Shown: positions 32,926-43,234, counted from the stretch's first letter. The stretch: DNA of 49,340 bases from Alphaproteobacteria bacterium (GCA_013287665.1 JABDDK010000009.1:1-49340), one strand, 5' to 3'. Notes: generated from the letters alone by a model not told the origin. A program made the numbers and translations.

Positions 32926-32964
32926 GTAGGCATAGCATACGTTGTTGCGAACTGGGAGAGGCAT

Positions 32965-35900
32965 ATGTCGGAATCAAAAGCCAAACAGAAAATCCTAGAC
33001 CAGATGACTGAAAACAGCGGGAGTCGAGTGCCTCAAGCCCTGAGGCAAGCCTACGAAACCTTTATCAGAATTTATTTTGCCAATGTTTCCATTGAAGATC
33101 TTAAAGAAACGCCCATAAAGACATTAGAGGAATCGGTGTTTGAAATGTGGTCGTTTAGTCTGAACCGCATTCCAGGCAAAGCAAAGATTCGTGTGTTTAC
33201 TGAAAAGAGAGAGGTTCAAGGGCGATCCCTACCCAAAACAATCGTAGAAATTGTCAATGATAATATGCCATTTTTGGTTGATTCGGTTATATCAACTATT
33301 AATAGTTATGGATACTCTATCCATCTTGTCATTCATCCCGTTATACAAGTTAAACGAGACAAAAATCTTTTGGTGTCTGTTACCGATCCTGCTTCACATA
33401 ATACCCACGAACCTTATGAGTCTTTCATTCATTGTGAAATTCTTGAGTCCTTGTCTCCAAAGAAATGCGAAAAACTTGAAGAAGACATAGATATTGTCCT
33501 TCAAAATGTAAGACTTGCCGTTGAGGACTGGAAGTCGATGCGACACAAACTTGGAACAATCATAAAGAATATGGAGGAAATGCCACTTTCTGTTTCCAAG
33601 GGAGAATTACAGGAAACGCTTTCTTTTCTCAACTGGATTAAAGATGACCATTTTACCTTTCTGGGTTTTGCAGAATACACCCTCAATCCAGGCAAAACAA
33701 CTTTAAAAGAGAGTATGACGGCCACAGAAGGACTTGGGATACTCAGGGATCCAGCCGCACAAGAAATTAGCAATATTTTTGAAGGGGTCGAAATTACACC
33801 GTCGAATGTAAAATACTTTACCGAATCTACACCTCTGATCGTAACAAAAACCTCAAAGATTTCGCTCATACACCGTCGTGATCCTATGGATTCCATCACC
33901 ATTAAACGTTTTGACAACGACGGAAGAATGATAGGATTCTTCCAATTTGTGGGGCTTTTTACATCCGTTGCTTACAGTCGAAGTGCACGCGATATTCCGC
34001 TCCTTAGAAGGAAAATTTCTAAAATACTTGAAAGATCTGGCTTTTCAGAGCAGTGGCACGATGGGAAAGCCCTCATCCACATTCTCGAATCCTTTCCTCG
34101 AGATGAACTCTTTCAAGCGGATGAAAATTGGCTATTTGATACGAGTATGGCCGTCCTTCAAATACAAAACCGTCAACGCCTAACCCTTTTTATTCGCACT
34201 GACAAATTTGAGAGGTTTGTCTCCTGCCTTGTGTATATCCCCCGTGATCGCTATGACAGCGAACTCAGAAAAAAAATTAGTGAAATTTTAGAGCAACAAC
34301 TGAATGCGAAACTTACAAACTGGCAAACCCAACTGGGTGAACTTGCCTTTGCACGTGTCCATTACATTCTTAAACTCCACCATACAGGACCTGTATCCCA
34401 TGATATTGATGCTATTGAGAGATTACTTGCTGAAGCCTCTCTAACCTGGCGAGATCAATTAAGCCAAGAACTTTATCAAAAATATGGGGAAGTAAAGGGA
34501 CAGAAACTATGTGACTTGTATGGCAACGGATTCACGAAAGGCTACCAAGAAAGATTCACTCCAGAAAAAGCCATTACTGATATATATGAAATGGAGCAAG
34601 CCTTTGCTAAATCTCGTATCCGGGCCAACTTATCTATTGATGGCGCTACAGAGGATGCCATTCTTAATTTTAAGCTCTATTCCCTTGATGGGCCTGTGAC
34701 TCTTTCAAATGTTTTACCCGTTCTAGAAAACATGAACCTTCGCGTTCTTAATGAAATACCTTTTATCGTCACTCTTTCAAATAATAAAAAAGTTTGGATT
34801 CACCATTTTGAGACGGAAACAAGAGGGGGAGAACCCTTAGAATTAGAAACTGTTCGTGATAATTTCTTAGAAGGATTTAGTCGCATTTGGCGCGAAGAGG
34901 TAGAAAATGATGGTTTCAACCGTCTTATTTTATGTGCAAAATTAGATTGGAGAGAATGTCAACTTATCAGAGCTTACGCTAAGTATATACGCCAGCTTCA
35001 AGTGACATTTAGCCAAGCCTACATGGAAGAAGTCCTCGTAAAGCACCCCCTTATTTGCAATCTCATGATTAAACTTTTCACAGTCCTCTTCACCGTTGAT
35101 TCTAAAGAAGATCGTGATGCCGCCCATCAAGAAATTAATCATCGAATTAAAGTTCTCTTAACAAAGGTTGAGAACTTGGATGAGGACCGAATTATAAGCA
35201 AATTTGTGAATGCGATAAACTCAACTTTGAGAACGAATTACTATCAACTTTTAGACGGAAAGCCGAAACCCTATATATCCTTTAAAATAAATTGTGAGGC
35301 GATCGATGAGATGCCTCTTCCCCGCCCAAAATATGAGATTTTCGTCTATTCCAAACGTGTTGAAGCTATTCATTTACGGGGAGGAAAAGTTGCTCGAGGG
35401 GGCATAAGGTGGTCAGACCGCAGGGAAGATTTCCGCACCGAAATCCTCGGTTTAATGAAGGCTCAAATGGTCAAAAATGCTGTGATTATTCCGGTCGGCT
35501 CAAAGGGTGGGTTCGTTGTAAAAAACTTGCCCGAAAAAGGGGATCGCGCCACGGTAATGGAAGAAGTTGTTGCCTGTTATAGCATTATGATGAGGGGTCT
35601 CTTAGATATTACGGATAACATTAAAGGTAAAGACATCATCCCACCCCCAATGACAGTCCGCCGGGATGATGATGATCCTTATCTCGTTGTCGCAGCCGAC
35701 AAAGGGACGGCCACATTTTCAGACTTTGCTAATCAAATCTCTGCGGAATATGATTTCTGGTTAGGGGACGCCTTTGCCTCCGGTGGGTCTTCAGGATATG
35801 ACCATAAAAAGATGGCCATTACGGCAAGAGGCGCTTGGGAGTCCGTCAAACGTCATTTTCGGGAAATGGGGATTGATGCAAATCAAGCAGAGCTAACCCT

Positions 35901-37782
35901 TGTCGGTATAGGGGATATGTCAGGTGACGTTTTTGGAAACGGACTTCTCCTTTCTCGTCATTTAAAGTTAGTTGCTGCCTTTAATCATTTGCAAATATTC
36001 CTTGATCCAACTCCGGATCCTGAAGTCAGTTACACTGAGAGAAAACGCTTGTTCGATCTACCCCAGTCAAGTTGGACAGACTATAATCCATCACTCATTT
36101 CGAAAGGGGGGGGCGTTTTTGATCGTAAAGCAAAATCGATTCCATTAACACACGAGGTCAAGGCCCTCCTTGATATTAAGGAAGACCATCTCTCACCCAA
36201 TGATTTGATTCGGTATATCTTAAAAGCTCAAGTTGATTTGATATGGTTGGGCGGTATCGGTACTTACATAAAAGCAAAGAGTGAAACTCAAATTGAAGTT
36301 GGGGATCGCATTAATGACTCCCTTCGTATTGATGGACATGAAGTCAGAGCAAGTGTCGTTGCGGAAGGGGCTAACTTAGGCGTCACCCAACTCGGACGTA
36401 TAGAATATGCTAAAAATGGTGGACGAATTAATACGGATGCGATTGATAATTCTGCTGGTGTTGATTGTTCTGACCACGAGGTCAATATCAAGATTCTTTT
36501 AAATCAGCCCCTGACAAAAGGGAAATTGACACTTTCAAACCGCAATGCCCTTCTGATTCAAATGACAAAGGATGTTGCTACTTTGGTTTTAAAGGATAAT
36601 TTCTGGCAGAACCAACTCATAAGCCTTGTGAGTAGTCAGGGATACCTTTTGTTAGATGAACAGGCCCGTCTCATGCGCGATTTAGAAGACGAAGGACTCT
36701 TAAACCGTGCTCTCGAGGGTCTTCCTGATGAAACGGAAATCTCAAGAAGAATGACAGACAGACAGGGGCTGACACGTCCAGAGCTGGCTGTTCTTCTTGC
36801 ATATTCCAAGATCTCTTTAAACCACCAACTCCTCCAATCAGAAATTCCTGATGTTTCTATATTGCAGCATCGATTATTCAGTTATTTCCCAGACATTCTG
36901 CATAAACCCTATGAAGAAGAAATTAAGACCCATCCTTTGAGACGAGAAATTATAGCGACATTGTTTACGAATAGCATAATTAACCGAATGGGTATCACTT
37001 TTATCAATGAAATGAAACGAATCGCTGAGGTCCAAGGCGCTGATGTTGCAAGAGCGTATGTGGTTGTAAGAGACCTCCTTGATCTCATTTCGATCTGGAG
37101 AGACCTTGAAAGCATGGACACTCTCTCGGATGAATTCCAAACCAAGCTTATGCTTGGAACGTATCAAAACGTAAAGCGGCTTACGGATTGGTTTTTAAAA
37201 TTTGAAACTGATCATGATATTGATGGAATGATCCATTATTTTAAACCATCATTCGAAATATTACGCTCTGAATTGCCGTCTCTTTTTGCACAGAAATATC
37301 GTGAGGAATACGAAGAAGAACGACATGATTATGAAGAGTATGGGGTAACACCATCTTTAGCTAACTGTCTGTTAGGTTTAGAGTCTCTCGTTTCTGCACC
37401 TGACATTATCTTGCTCAGTAAAGAGGCGAATGTCGATGTAAAGTACGTTGCCCGTGTTTACTTTGCTCTCGGTCAGCAACTCGGATTTGATTGGCTTCGC
37501 ACCTCAACCTTCAGCCTTTCTGGAGAGACACATTGGCATCAAGAGGCTGCTAATGCATTGATCGAAGATTTATATGCAGGCCAAAAAGCTCTAACATCTT
37601 TGATCATAAACAAGAAGTTAAAACCAGAGACTCTCTTCACATCTGACGGAACGATTTCAAGGGATTTTCTTCACTCATCCGCTGCAGAAGCCAGGTTGCA
37701 TGATGTGATGAACGCATCATCTGTTGATTTTGCCATGTTAACTGTCATGAATCGTGAGTTACGTATGTTGAGCAGTAATTAG
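32965..37782 (+). CDS. NAD-specific glutamate dehydrogenase, large (about 1600-residue) class
   Basis: The ATG at 32965, preceded by GGGAGAGG, is used; the frame extends upstream into the tRNA gene, which cannot be coding. The 1605-residue enzyme belongs to the large NAD-GDH family common in alphaproteobacteria and Pseudomonas, which deaminates glutamate to 2-oxoglutarate. The catalytic core includes GGKVARGGIRWSDRR (about 806-820) and PVGSKGGF (about 843), with the substrate-binding Lys. Later blocks are GDMSGDVFGNGLL and the Rossmann region WLGGIGTYIK and VVAEGANLGVTQ. Long N- and C-terminal regulatory parts are intact, with no frameshift. The stop codon overlaps the hemW start by one base. 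Confidence 0.95.
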   Translation: MSESKAKQKILDQMTENSGSRVPQALRQAYETFIRIYFANVSIEDLKETPIKTLEESVFEMWSFSLNRIPGKAKIRVFTEKREVQGRSLPKTIVEIVNDNMPFLVDSVISTINSYGYSIHLVIHPVIQVKRDKNLLVSVTDPASHNTHEPYESFIHCEILESLSPKKCEKLEEDIDIVLQNVRLAVEDWKSMRHKLGTIIKNMEEMPLSVSKGELQETLSFLNWIKDDHFTFLGFAEYTLNPGKTTLKESMTATEGLGILRDPAAQEISNIFEGVEITPSNVKYFTESTPLIVTKTSKISLIHRRDPMDSITIKRFDNDGRMIGFFQFVGLFTSVAYSRSARDIPLLRRKISKILERSGFSEQWHDGKALIHILESFPRDELFQADENWLFDTSMAVLQIQNRQRLTLFIRTDKFERFVSCLVYIPRDRYDSELRKKISEILEQQLNAKLTNWQTQLGELAFARVHYILKLHHTGPVSHDIDAIERLLAEASLTWRDQLSQELYQKYGEVKGQKLCDLYGNGFTKGYQERFTPEKAITDIYEMEQAFAKSRIRANLSIDGATEDAILNFKLYSLDGPVTLSNVLPVLENMNLRVLNEIPFIVTLSNNKKVWIHHFETETRGGEPLELETVRDNFLEGFSRIWREEVENDGFNRLILCAKLDWRECQLIRAYAKYIRQLQVTFSQAYMEEVLVKHPLICNLMIKLFTVLFTVDSKEDRDAAHQEINHRIKVLLTKVENLDEDRIISKFVNAINSTLRTNYYQLLDGKPKPYISFKINCEAIDEMPLPRPKYEIFVYSKRVEAIHLRGGKVARGGIRWSDRREDFRTEILGLMKAQMVKNAVIIPVGSKGGFVVKNLPEKGDRATVMEEVVACYSIMMRGLLDITDNIKGKDIIPPPMTVRRDDDDPYLVVAADKGTATFSDFANQISAEYDFWLGDAFASGGSSGYDHKKMAITARGAWESVKRHFREMGIDANQAELTLVGIGDMSGDVFGNGLLLSRHLKLVAAFNHLQIFLDPTPDPEVSYTERKRLFDLPQSSWTDYNPSLISKGGGVFDRKAKSIPLTHEVKALLDIKEDHLSPNDLIRYILKAQVDLIWLGGIGTYIKAKSETQIEVGDRINDSLRIDGHEVRASVVAEGANLGVTQLGRIEYAKNGGRINTDAIDNSAGVDCSDHEVNIKILLNQPLTKGKLTLSNRNALLIQMTKDVATLVLKDNFWQNQLISLVSSQGYLLLDEQARLMRDLEDEGLLNRALEGLPDETEISRRMTDRQGLTRPELAVLLAYSKISLNHQLLQSEIPDVSILQHRLFSYFPDILHKPYEEEIKTHPLRREIIATLFTNSIINRMGITFINEMKRIAEVQGADVARAYVVVRDLLDLISIWRDLESMDTLSDEFQTKLMLGTYQNVKRLTDWFLKFETDHDIDGMIHYFKPSFEILRSELPSLFAQKYREEYEEERHDYEEYGVTPSLANCLLGLESLVSAPDIILLSKEANVDVKYVARVYFALGQQLGFDWLRTSTFSLSGETHWHQEAANALIEDLYAGQKALTSLIINKKLKPETLFTSDGTISRDFLHSSAAEARLHDVMNASSVDFAMLTVMNRELRMLSSN

Positions 37783-38927
37783 TGAACACGGCACTCTATA
37801 TCCATTGGCCGTTTTGCCTTTCCAAATGTCCTTACTGCGACTTTAATAGCCATGTGCGAGAAAAAGTTGACCAAAAAAGATGGAAAAAGGCTCTCGTTAC
37901 CGAGCTTGAAAATTCAGCTGAAGAATCTGATGGAAAGTCCCTTTCAAGCATTTTCTTTGGGGGCGGAACCCCCTCTCTGATGGATCCGGATACAGTGGGA
38001 AGTCTTATTGAAAAGGCGAAGTCTCTTTTTAAAACTGACGAGACTCTTGAGATTACCTTAGAAGCCAACCCCAGCACTGTAGAGTCAGAGCGATTCAAAG
38101 GATTCAATGAGGCGGGAGTGAATCGGCTTTCCATCGGTATTCAGTCATTAAATGACGAGGCGCTGATGTTTTTGGGACGTCGTCATTCTGCTTCTGAAGC
38201 TCTCAATGCACTAAAGATTGCAGCAACTTATTTCCCCCGTTATTCCTTCGATTTGATCTATGCAAGACCAGATCAAACTCCTGAATCCTGGAAGGAAGAG
38301 CTCTCAAAAGCCTTAACTTATGCAGGCGGACATCTTTCCTTATATCAGCTCACCATTGAGCCCCAGACAGCCTTTGCAACGCGTCTAAAGCGTGGTGAGA
38401 AGATGACCCTTGAAGATGATCCTGCAGCAGCACTTTACGAGCTTACGGACGATATGATGAGGACCGCCGGACTTCCTGCCTATGAAGTTTCAAACTATGC
38501 CGCTCCAGGCCAAGAATGCCGCCATAATCTAATATATTGGAATTTTGGACAATATATTGGAATTGGTCCCGGCGCCCATGGGCGGGTGTCACGCTCAGGG
38601 GCGAAATATGCAACCTCTCGGTATAAGGCGCCAGAAACCTGGCTTGAATCTGTTGAAACAAAAGGCCATGCTCTACAAGTTTCTGATCTCCTTTCCCCTG
38701 AAGAGAGACTTCATGAATTCACTCTAATGGGGCTAAGACTCACGCAAGGATTAGACCTGAATCGTCTGTATGAAGAAACAGGCCTACGTGTTGAAGAAGC
38801 ATATTCCCCGCAAGCTCTTGCGGTTCTTGAAAAAGAGGGGCTCCTCATACAAACATCATCACACCTCATTGCTACACGAGAAGGCCGCATGAGACTGAAT
38901 GGGGTCATCGAATTTTTGCTTTCTTGA
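37782..38927 (+). CDS. hemW: Heme chaperone HemW (HemN-like radical SAM protein)
   Basis: A 381-residue protein with the radical SAM triad CLSKCPYC (Cys12, Cys16, Cys19), GGGTPS, EANPST and the HNLIYW motif (near 247) that marks HemW rather than coproporphyrinogen oxidase HemN. It binds heme and delivers it to target proteins. The start is a GTG one base into the gdh stop (TAGTG), so translation is coupled. The TGA stop at 38925-38927 lies exactly where a mobile element landed (see the element from 38941). Confidence 0.93.
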   Translation: MNTALYIHWPFCLSKCPYCDFNSHVREKVDQKRWKKALVTELENSAEESDGKSLSSIFFGGGTPSLMDPDTVGSLIEKAKSLFKTDETLEITLEANPSTVESERFKGFNEAGVNRLSIGIQSLNDEALMFLGRRHSASEALNALKIAATYFPRYSFDLIYARPDQTPESWKEELSKALTYAGGHLSLYQLTIEPQTAFATRLKRGEKMTLEDDPAAALYELTDDMMRTAGLPAYEVSNYAAPGQECRHNLIYWNFGQYIGIGPGAHGRVSRSGAKYATSRYKAPETWLESVETKGHALQVSDLLSPEERLHEFTLMGLRLTQGLDLNRLYEETGLRVEEAYSPQALAVLEKEGLLIQTSSHLIATREGRMRLNGVIEFLLS

Positions 38928-39324
38928 ATTTAAGAATTTTTGTAACTACTCACCACAACCCCTGCCCGTGTCATCCCACTGCCATTAAGTTAAGGGAAAG
39001 CCATCCCCGCTGGCGTCGTCCCGGGGATGAGAAATGCTAAGCGGAGCTTAGATTTCTCATAACCCGGGATCCAGGACAACAACTCATTGCGAAGCAATGG
39101 TGTAATCTCTTTCTTAAAGATCAGTTGCATTGCTACGCAATAATTAATTGGTCTGGATCCCGGATAACAAGAAAACTTGAGCTTCGCTCAAGATATTCTT
39201 GTTTCCGGGACGACCCAGGTGGTGGGCATTTTCCCCTAACTTAATGGCAGTGGAATGACGCCGGCGGGCCAGGGTTTCTTTACTGTGTTGATGCGTTTAC
39301 TGTGACTAGCAATTTAAGAATTTT
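38927..39324. mobile_element. Composite of two nested palindromic elements, with 14-bp flanking direct repeats
   Basis: The outer insert (38941-39310) is flanked by the direct repeat AATTTAAGAATTTT at 38927-38940 and 39311-39324. Its right end, with GGTTTCTTTACTGTGTTGATG then CGTTTAC (about 39270-39295), matches the reverse complement of the left end of the type 2 element at 18155, so the outer element is probably of that type. Its middle has been replaced by a copy of the R1/R2 type (38977-39252). The left repeat includes the final A of the hemW stop codon; the right repeat overlaps the kdp -35 box. The 38928-39391 gap contains no gene besides this. Confidence 0.8.
38977..39252. mobile_element. 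MITE-like palindromic element, copy R3 (inverted relative to R2)
   Basis: A 276-base element, close to the reverse complement of R2. Ends are CACTGCCATTAAGTTAAGG (from 38977) and CTAACTTAATGGCAGTG (to 39252). The interior has the hairpins around CTAAGCGGAGCTTAG and CTTGAGCTTCGCTCAAG and the GGATCC blocks. Its own flanks (GTGTCATCC and GAATGACGC) do not form a direct repeat, unlike R1 and R2. Confidence 0.85.
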
Positions 39325-39349
39325 ACAAAACTATCAAATCATGTACACT
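39322..39349 (+). promoter_or_regulatory. Candidate kdp promoter
   Basis: TTTACA (39322-39327) and TACACT (39344-39349), 16-base spacing, 43 bases before kdpF. The -35 box begins inside the right-hand 14-bp direct repeat of the mobile element. Confidence 0.5.
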
Positions 39350-39391
39350 GGAATTGATAAAATTTTAGGCAATTCGGGGGAGGGGAAATTT

Positions 39392-39472
39392 ATGGAATTA
39401 GACTACTCAATTGGTCTTGTTATTGCCTTATTTTTGATGGGTTATCTTGTTTATTCTTTACTAGAAATTTAA
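39392..39472 (+). CDS. kdpF: KdpF, small subunit of the Kdp potassium pump
   Basis: A 26-residue open frame (MELDYSIGLVIALFLMGYLV, then YSLLEI), too short for usual gene finders. It is a single hydrophobic helix with the GYLVYSLL pattern typical of KdpF, which stabilises the KdpABC complex. GGGGAGGGG lies about six bases before the ATG. It is 13 bases upstream of kdpA, the expected operon position. Confidence 0.85.
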   Translation: MELDYSIGLVIALFLMGYLVYSLLEI

Positions 39473-39485
39473 CAAAGTAAGAAGC

Positions 39486-41198
39486 ATGACACTTAATGAT
39501 TGGCTACAAATTGGATTCTTTTTTCTCATTCTCTTGATCCTCACGAAACCTGTGGGTTTGTATCTTTATGCTATCTATGAAAAAAAGCCTTTACCAAAAA
39601 TCTTAGGCCCTTTTGAAAAAAGAGTATTTACCCTTTGTGGCATTAATCCACAAGAACAAGACTGGAAAGCTTACGCGACCTCCCTTTTGATCTTCAATGT
39701 TTTGGGTATATTCATTGTTTTTATTATAGAATCTTTGCAACCTCTGTTGCCTCTCAACCCTCAGAATTTACCCTCTGTTCCTTGGGATCTTGCGCTCAAT
39801 ACAGCTGTCAGTTTTGTTACAAATACAAATTGGCAAGCTTATAGTGGTGAAACAACGATGAGTTATTTCACACAAATGTCGGCTTTGACATGGCAGAATT
39901 TTCTATCGGCAAGCACAGGAATGACAGCTTTTTTAGCTCTTGCCCGTGGTCTCACGCGCCATTCAACAGAGGGAGATAAAATCACACTCGGTAATTTTTG
40001 GGTCGATTTACTGAGATCCGCTCTCTACGTTTTTTTACCTGCATCTATCCTTTTTGCTCTCATTTTAGTTTCACAAGGTGTCATTCAGAATTTTGATCCT
40101 GCTCTTGAGATCACAACTCTTGAGGGTGCGAAACAAACACTCGCCATGGGACCTGTTGCCTCCCAAGAAGCGATTAAGATATTAGGGACGAATGGTGGAG
40201 GGTTCTTTAATGCCAATTCTGCCCATCCTTTTGAGAATCCGACCCCTTTTACGAACTTCTTACAAATCATATGCTTTCTTCTTATACCCGCAGGACTCAC
40301 CTATACATTTGGGAAAATGGCGCATGATAAAAAACATGGCTGGTCTATTTTTTCAGTTATGTTCTTTCTTGCCATCAGCGGTGCCTTTCTCACAACCTAT
40401 TTTGAATCTCAACCGAACCCCCTTCTTAACGCGCTTCCTATCTCGCATGACCAAGGAAATATGGAAGGGAAAGAAGTTCGATTTGGCGTTGCAGGATCCT
40501 CCTTGTTTGCCTCTCTTACAACAGATACGTCCTGTGGCGCCAACAATGCATCACATGACTGCTTTACCCCACTAGGGGGCCTTGTATTAATGACAAACAT
40601 ATTGCTGGGTGAAATTGTATTTGGGGGGGTTGGCAGTGGATTATTTGGCATGTTGCTTTATGTCATTATCAGCGTCTTTCTGGCCGGTCTCATGGTGGGA
40701 AGAACCCCTGAATATTTAGGTAAAAAAATTGAAGGAAAAGAGGTTCGCCTCATCGTTCTCTATGTTGCCTTATATCCTATAATCATACTTTTGGGAACTT
40801 CAGCATCCTTACTTTCTTCAATTGGACTATCTTCTCTTAATAATACTGGCCCTCATGGATTAAGCGAAGTCCTCTATGCTTTTTCTAGTACAGCCCAAAA
40901 CAATGGTTCTGCTTTTTCTGGACTCAATGCTAATACTCTTTGGTACAATCTTTTCTTTTCCTTTGAAATGTTTGTAGGTCGTTTTCTTCCCATCCTTCTG
41001 GGCCTCGCCATTGCAGGCTCCATGGTTCGTAAGAAAGCAGTTATTGCAAGTTCAGGAACATTTGAAACGAAGGGCTTTCTTTTCATTTGTTTGCTCATAG
41101 GAGTCATTATTACCATCGGAGCCTTAACCTATTTCCCAGTCCTCACCTTAGGACCCATTACAGAACAAATTTTCTCTCAAATCGGGAGGACTTTCTAA
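39486..41198 (+). CDS. kdpA: Potassium-transporting ATPase, K+-channel-like subunit
   Basis: A 570-residue membrane protein with about ten helices that forms the K+ entry path of the Kdp pump. Filter-loop motifs typical of KdpA are visible: TNTNWQAYSGETTMSYF, TNGGGFFNANSAHPFENPTPF and a late NNGSAFSGL. Its stop overlaps the kdpB start (TAATG). High-affinity K+ uptake under K+ limitation is the known role. Confidence 0.96.
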   Translation: MTLNDWLQIGFFFLILLILTKPVGLYLYAIYEKKPLPKILGPFEKRVFTLCGINPQEQDWKAYATSLLIFNVLGIFIVFIIESLQPLLPLNPQNLPSVPWDLALNTAVSFVTNTNWQAYSGETTMSYFTQMSALTWQNFLSASTGMTAFLALARGLTRHSTEGDKITLGNFWVDLLRSALYVFLPASILFALILVSQGVIQNFDPALEITTLEGAKQTLAMGPVASQEAIKILGTNGGGFFNANSAHPFENPTPFTNFLQIICFLLIPAGLTYTFGKMAHDKKHGWSIFSVMFFLAISGAFLTTYFESQPNPLLNALPISHDQGNMEGKEVRFGVAGSSLFASLTTDTSCGANNASHDCFTPLGGLVLMTNILLGEIVFGGVGSGLFGMLLYVIISVFLAGLMVGRTPEYLGKKIEGKEVRLIVLYVALYPIIILLGTSASLLSSIGLSSLNNTGPHGLSEVLYAFSSTAQNNGSAFSGLNANTLWYNLFFSFEMFVGRFLPILLGLAIAGSMVRKKAVIASSGTFETKGFLFICLLIGVIITIGALTYFPVLTLGPITEQIFSQIGRTF

Positions 41199-43234
41199 TG
41201 GAAAAAAGAATGCATCAGCAAGGAATTTTAAGGGATGTGGTGGGCTTAACCTTCAAACATCTTAACCCCTTATACTTAAAAAACAATCCTGTCATGTTTG
41301 TTGTTTTTATAGGAGCATGCCTCACGGCAGCCATTTTTTTAAGAGATTATTATACAAATACGACTAGTCATGAACCTCTTTGGTTCACGGCTTCCATTTC
41401 ATTTTGGTTATGGTTTACTCTTCTTTTTGCTAATGGCGCAGAAGCCATTGCGGAAGGAAAAGGGAAAGCCCATGCTTCAAGCTTAAAATCACTTGCTAAA
41501 GAAATAATCGCAAGACGAGTTTTGGACAATGATAGAGAAGAAAACATTCCTGCAAATGAATTGAGACGCGATGATGTGGTTCGTGTGTCAGCTGGTGATT
41601 TTATCCCCTCTGATGGTGAAATCATCGAAGGAATAGCTGCCATTGATGAGTCTGCAATCACAGGCGAATCCGCACCCGTTATTCGCGAAAGTGATAGCGA
41701 TCGATCCTCAGTGACTGCAGGAACACGCGTTATTTCAAACGCCCTTGTGATTAGAGTTGTTTCTAATCCAGGAGAGAGCTTTTTAGACCGTATGGTGACT
41801 TTAGTTCAGGGTGCAAAACGACAAAGAACACCGAATGAAATTGCATTAGAAATTCTGTTAATTGGTCTTACACTCATTTTCTTAATTGTTTGTCTTACGC
41901 TCGTCCCTTTTGGTCTTTATTCAGGGAGCAAATTATCTATTACAGTTATCGCGTCCCTTCTCGTTTGTCTCATTCCCACCACAATTGGGGGACTTGTATC
42001 GGCAATTGGAATATCCGGTATAGAACGAGCGCTCCAAAAGAACCTCCTCGCTATGAGTGGAAAGGCTGTTGAAACAGCAGGAGATATTGACGTTTTACTT
42101 CTTGATAAAACGGGAACAATTACGCTTGGTAATCGAATGCCGGTTGAGCTCATTCCTTTTGAAGGCGTGGATATAAATACGATTGCAAAGGCTGCTCAAA
42201 TATCGAGTTTTGAGGACAAAACACCTGAAGGGAAATCAATACTCGAATTTATTCAAACCACTTATGGTAATTTCATAGACGACACCTCTTTCGATAAAAT
42301 AAAGTTTATACCATTTAGTGCTGAAACAAGAATGAGTGGATGCGACATTGAACACGTTCCCTATAGAAAAGGAGCCTGTGATACCATTCTTGCGTTCGTG
42401 ACAAAATTAGAAGGAAGCGCGCCGTCAGACTTTAAACGAGTCGTTGAGAAAATTGCTCTTCAAGGTGGCACACCCATTGCTATATCTGTTGGCAATAAAA
42501 TTCTTGGAATTATGCATCTCAAAGACATTATTAAACCTGGCATAAAAGAAAGATTTCTACGTCTTCGCGCCATGGGTGTCCGTACCGTCATGATCACAGG
42601 AGATAACCCACTAACTGCGCGTACAATTGCAGAAGAAGTGGGAGTCGATACATATTTAGCAGAAGCCACACCTGAAAAGAAAATGGATTTTATTAAAGCT
42701 GAACAGGCTAAGGGATTTCTCGTTGCAATGACAGGCGATGGAACAAATGATGCCCCTGCCCTTGCCCAAGCTGACTTAGGAATTGCCATGAACTCAGGAA
42801 CCCTTGCAGCAAAAGAAGCCGCTAATATGGTTGATCTCGATAGCAACCCAACAAAGATATTAGAAGTCATAGAAATCGGGAAACAACTGCTTATCACGAG
42901 AGGGTGCCTTACGACCTTTTCAGTTGCGAACGATGTTGCTAAATATTTCGCAATCATACCCGCCTTATTTATCGTGACAATACCCGAATTATCCGTCTTA
43001 AACATCATGGGGCTTGCCTCCCCCTTCAGCGCTGTTCTTTCGGCCGTTATCTTTAATGCTCTCATTATTGTTGCTCTCATTCCCCTTGCTTTAAGAGGCG
43101 TAAAATATCGTCCTGTGGGAGCCAAAAGCCTTCTTGCACGCTCTCTCCTCATCTATGGAGTCGGTGGTGTTATCGCACCCTTTATCGGCATTAAATTAAT
43201 AGATATGCTCCTCGCTCAAACAGGATTGATATAA
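41198..43234 (+). CDS. kdpB: Potassium-transporting ATPase, P-type ATPase subunit
   Basis: The start is the ATG at 41198 (GGGAGGA seven bases upstream). The 678-residue P-type ATPase energises K+ transport. Asp303 in LLDKTGT is the phosphorylation site, TGESAP (155-160) is the A-domain loop whose Ser can be inhibited by phosphorylation, and GDGTNDAPALAQAD is the hinge. An open frame that continues upstream into kdpA is not the gene start. All key residues are present. Confidence 0.97.
   Translation: MEKRMHQQGILRDVVGLTFKHLNPLYLKNNPVMFVVFIGACLTAAIFLRDYYTNTTSHEPLWFTASISFWLWFTLLFANGAEAIAEGKGKAHASSLKSLAKEIIARRVLDNDREENIPANELRRDDVVRVSAGDFIPSDGEIIEGIAAIDESAITGESAPVIRESDSDRSSVTAGTRVISNALVIRVVSNPGESFLDRMVTLVQGAKRQRTPNEIALEILLIGLTLIFLIVCLTLVPFGLYSGSKLSITVIASLLVCLIPTTIGGLVSAIGISGIERALQKNLLAMSGKAVETAGDIDVLLLDKTGTITLGNRMPVELIPFEGVDINTIAKAAQISSFEDKTPEGKSILEFIQTTYGNFIDDTSFDKIKFIPFSAETRMSGCDIEHVPYRKGACDTILAFVTKLEGSAPSDFKRVVEKIALQGGTPIAISVGNKILGIMHLKDIIKPGIKERFLRLRAMGVRTVMITGDNPLTARTIAEEVGVDTYLAEATPEKKMDFIKAEQAKGFLVAMTGDGTNDAPALAQADLGIAMNSGTLAAKEAANMVDLDSNPTKILEVIEIGKQLLITRGCLTTFSVANDVAKYFAIIPALFIVTIPELSVLNIMGLASPFSAVLSAVIFNALIIVALIPLALRGVKYRPVGAKSLLARSLLIYGVGGVIAPFIGIKLIDMLLAQTGLI

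Noticed and set aside
32881-32964. Upstream extension of the glutamate dehydrogenase frame
   Set aside because: It would place the start codon inside tRNA-Gly; the ATG at 32965 has a strong ribosome site.
42460-43152. Long antisense frame (230 codons) in kdpB
   Set aside because: Antisense shadow of a conserved gene, with a composition typical of reversed coding DNA and no ribosome site.
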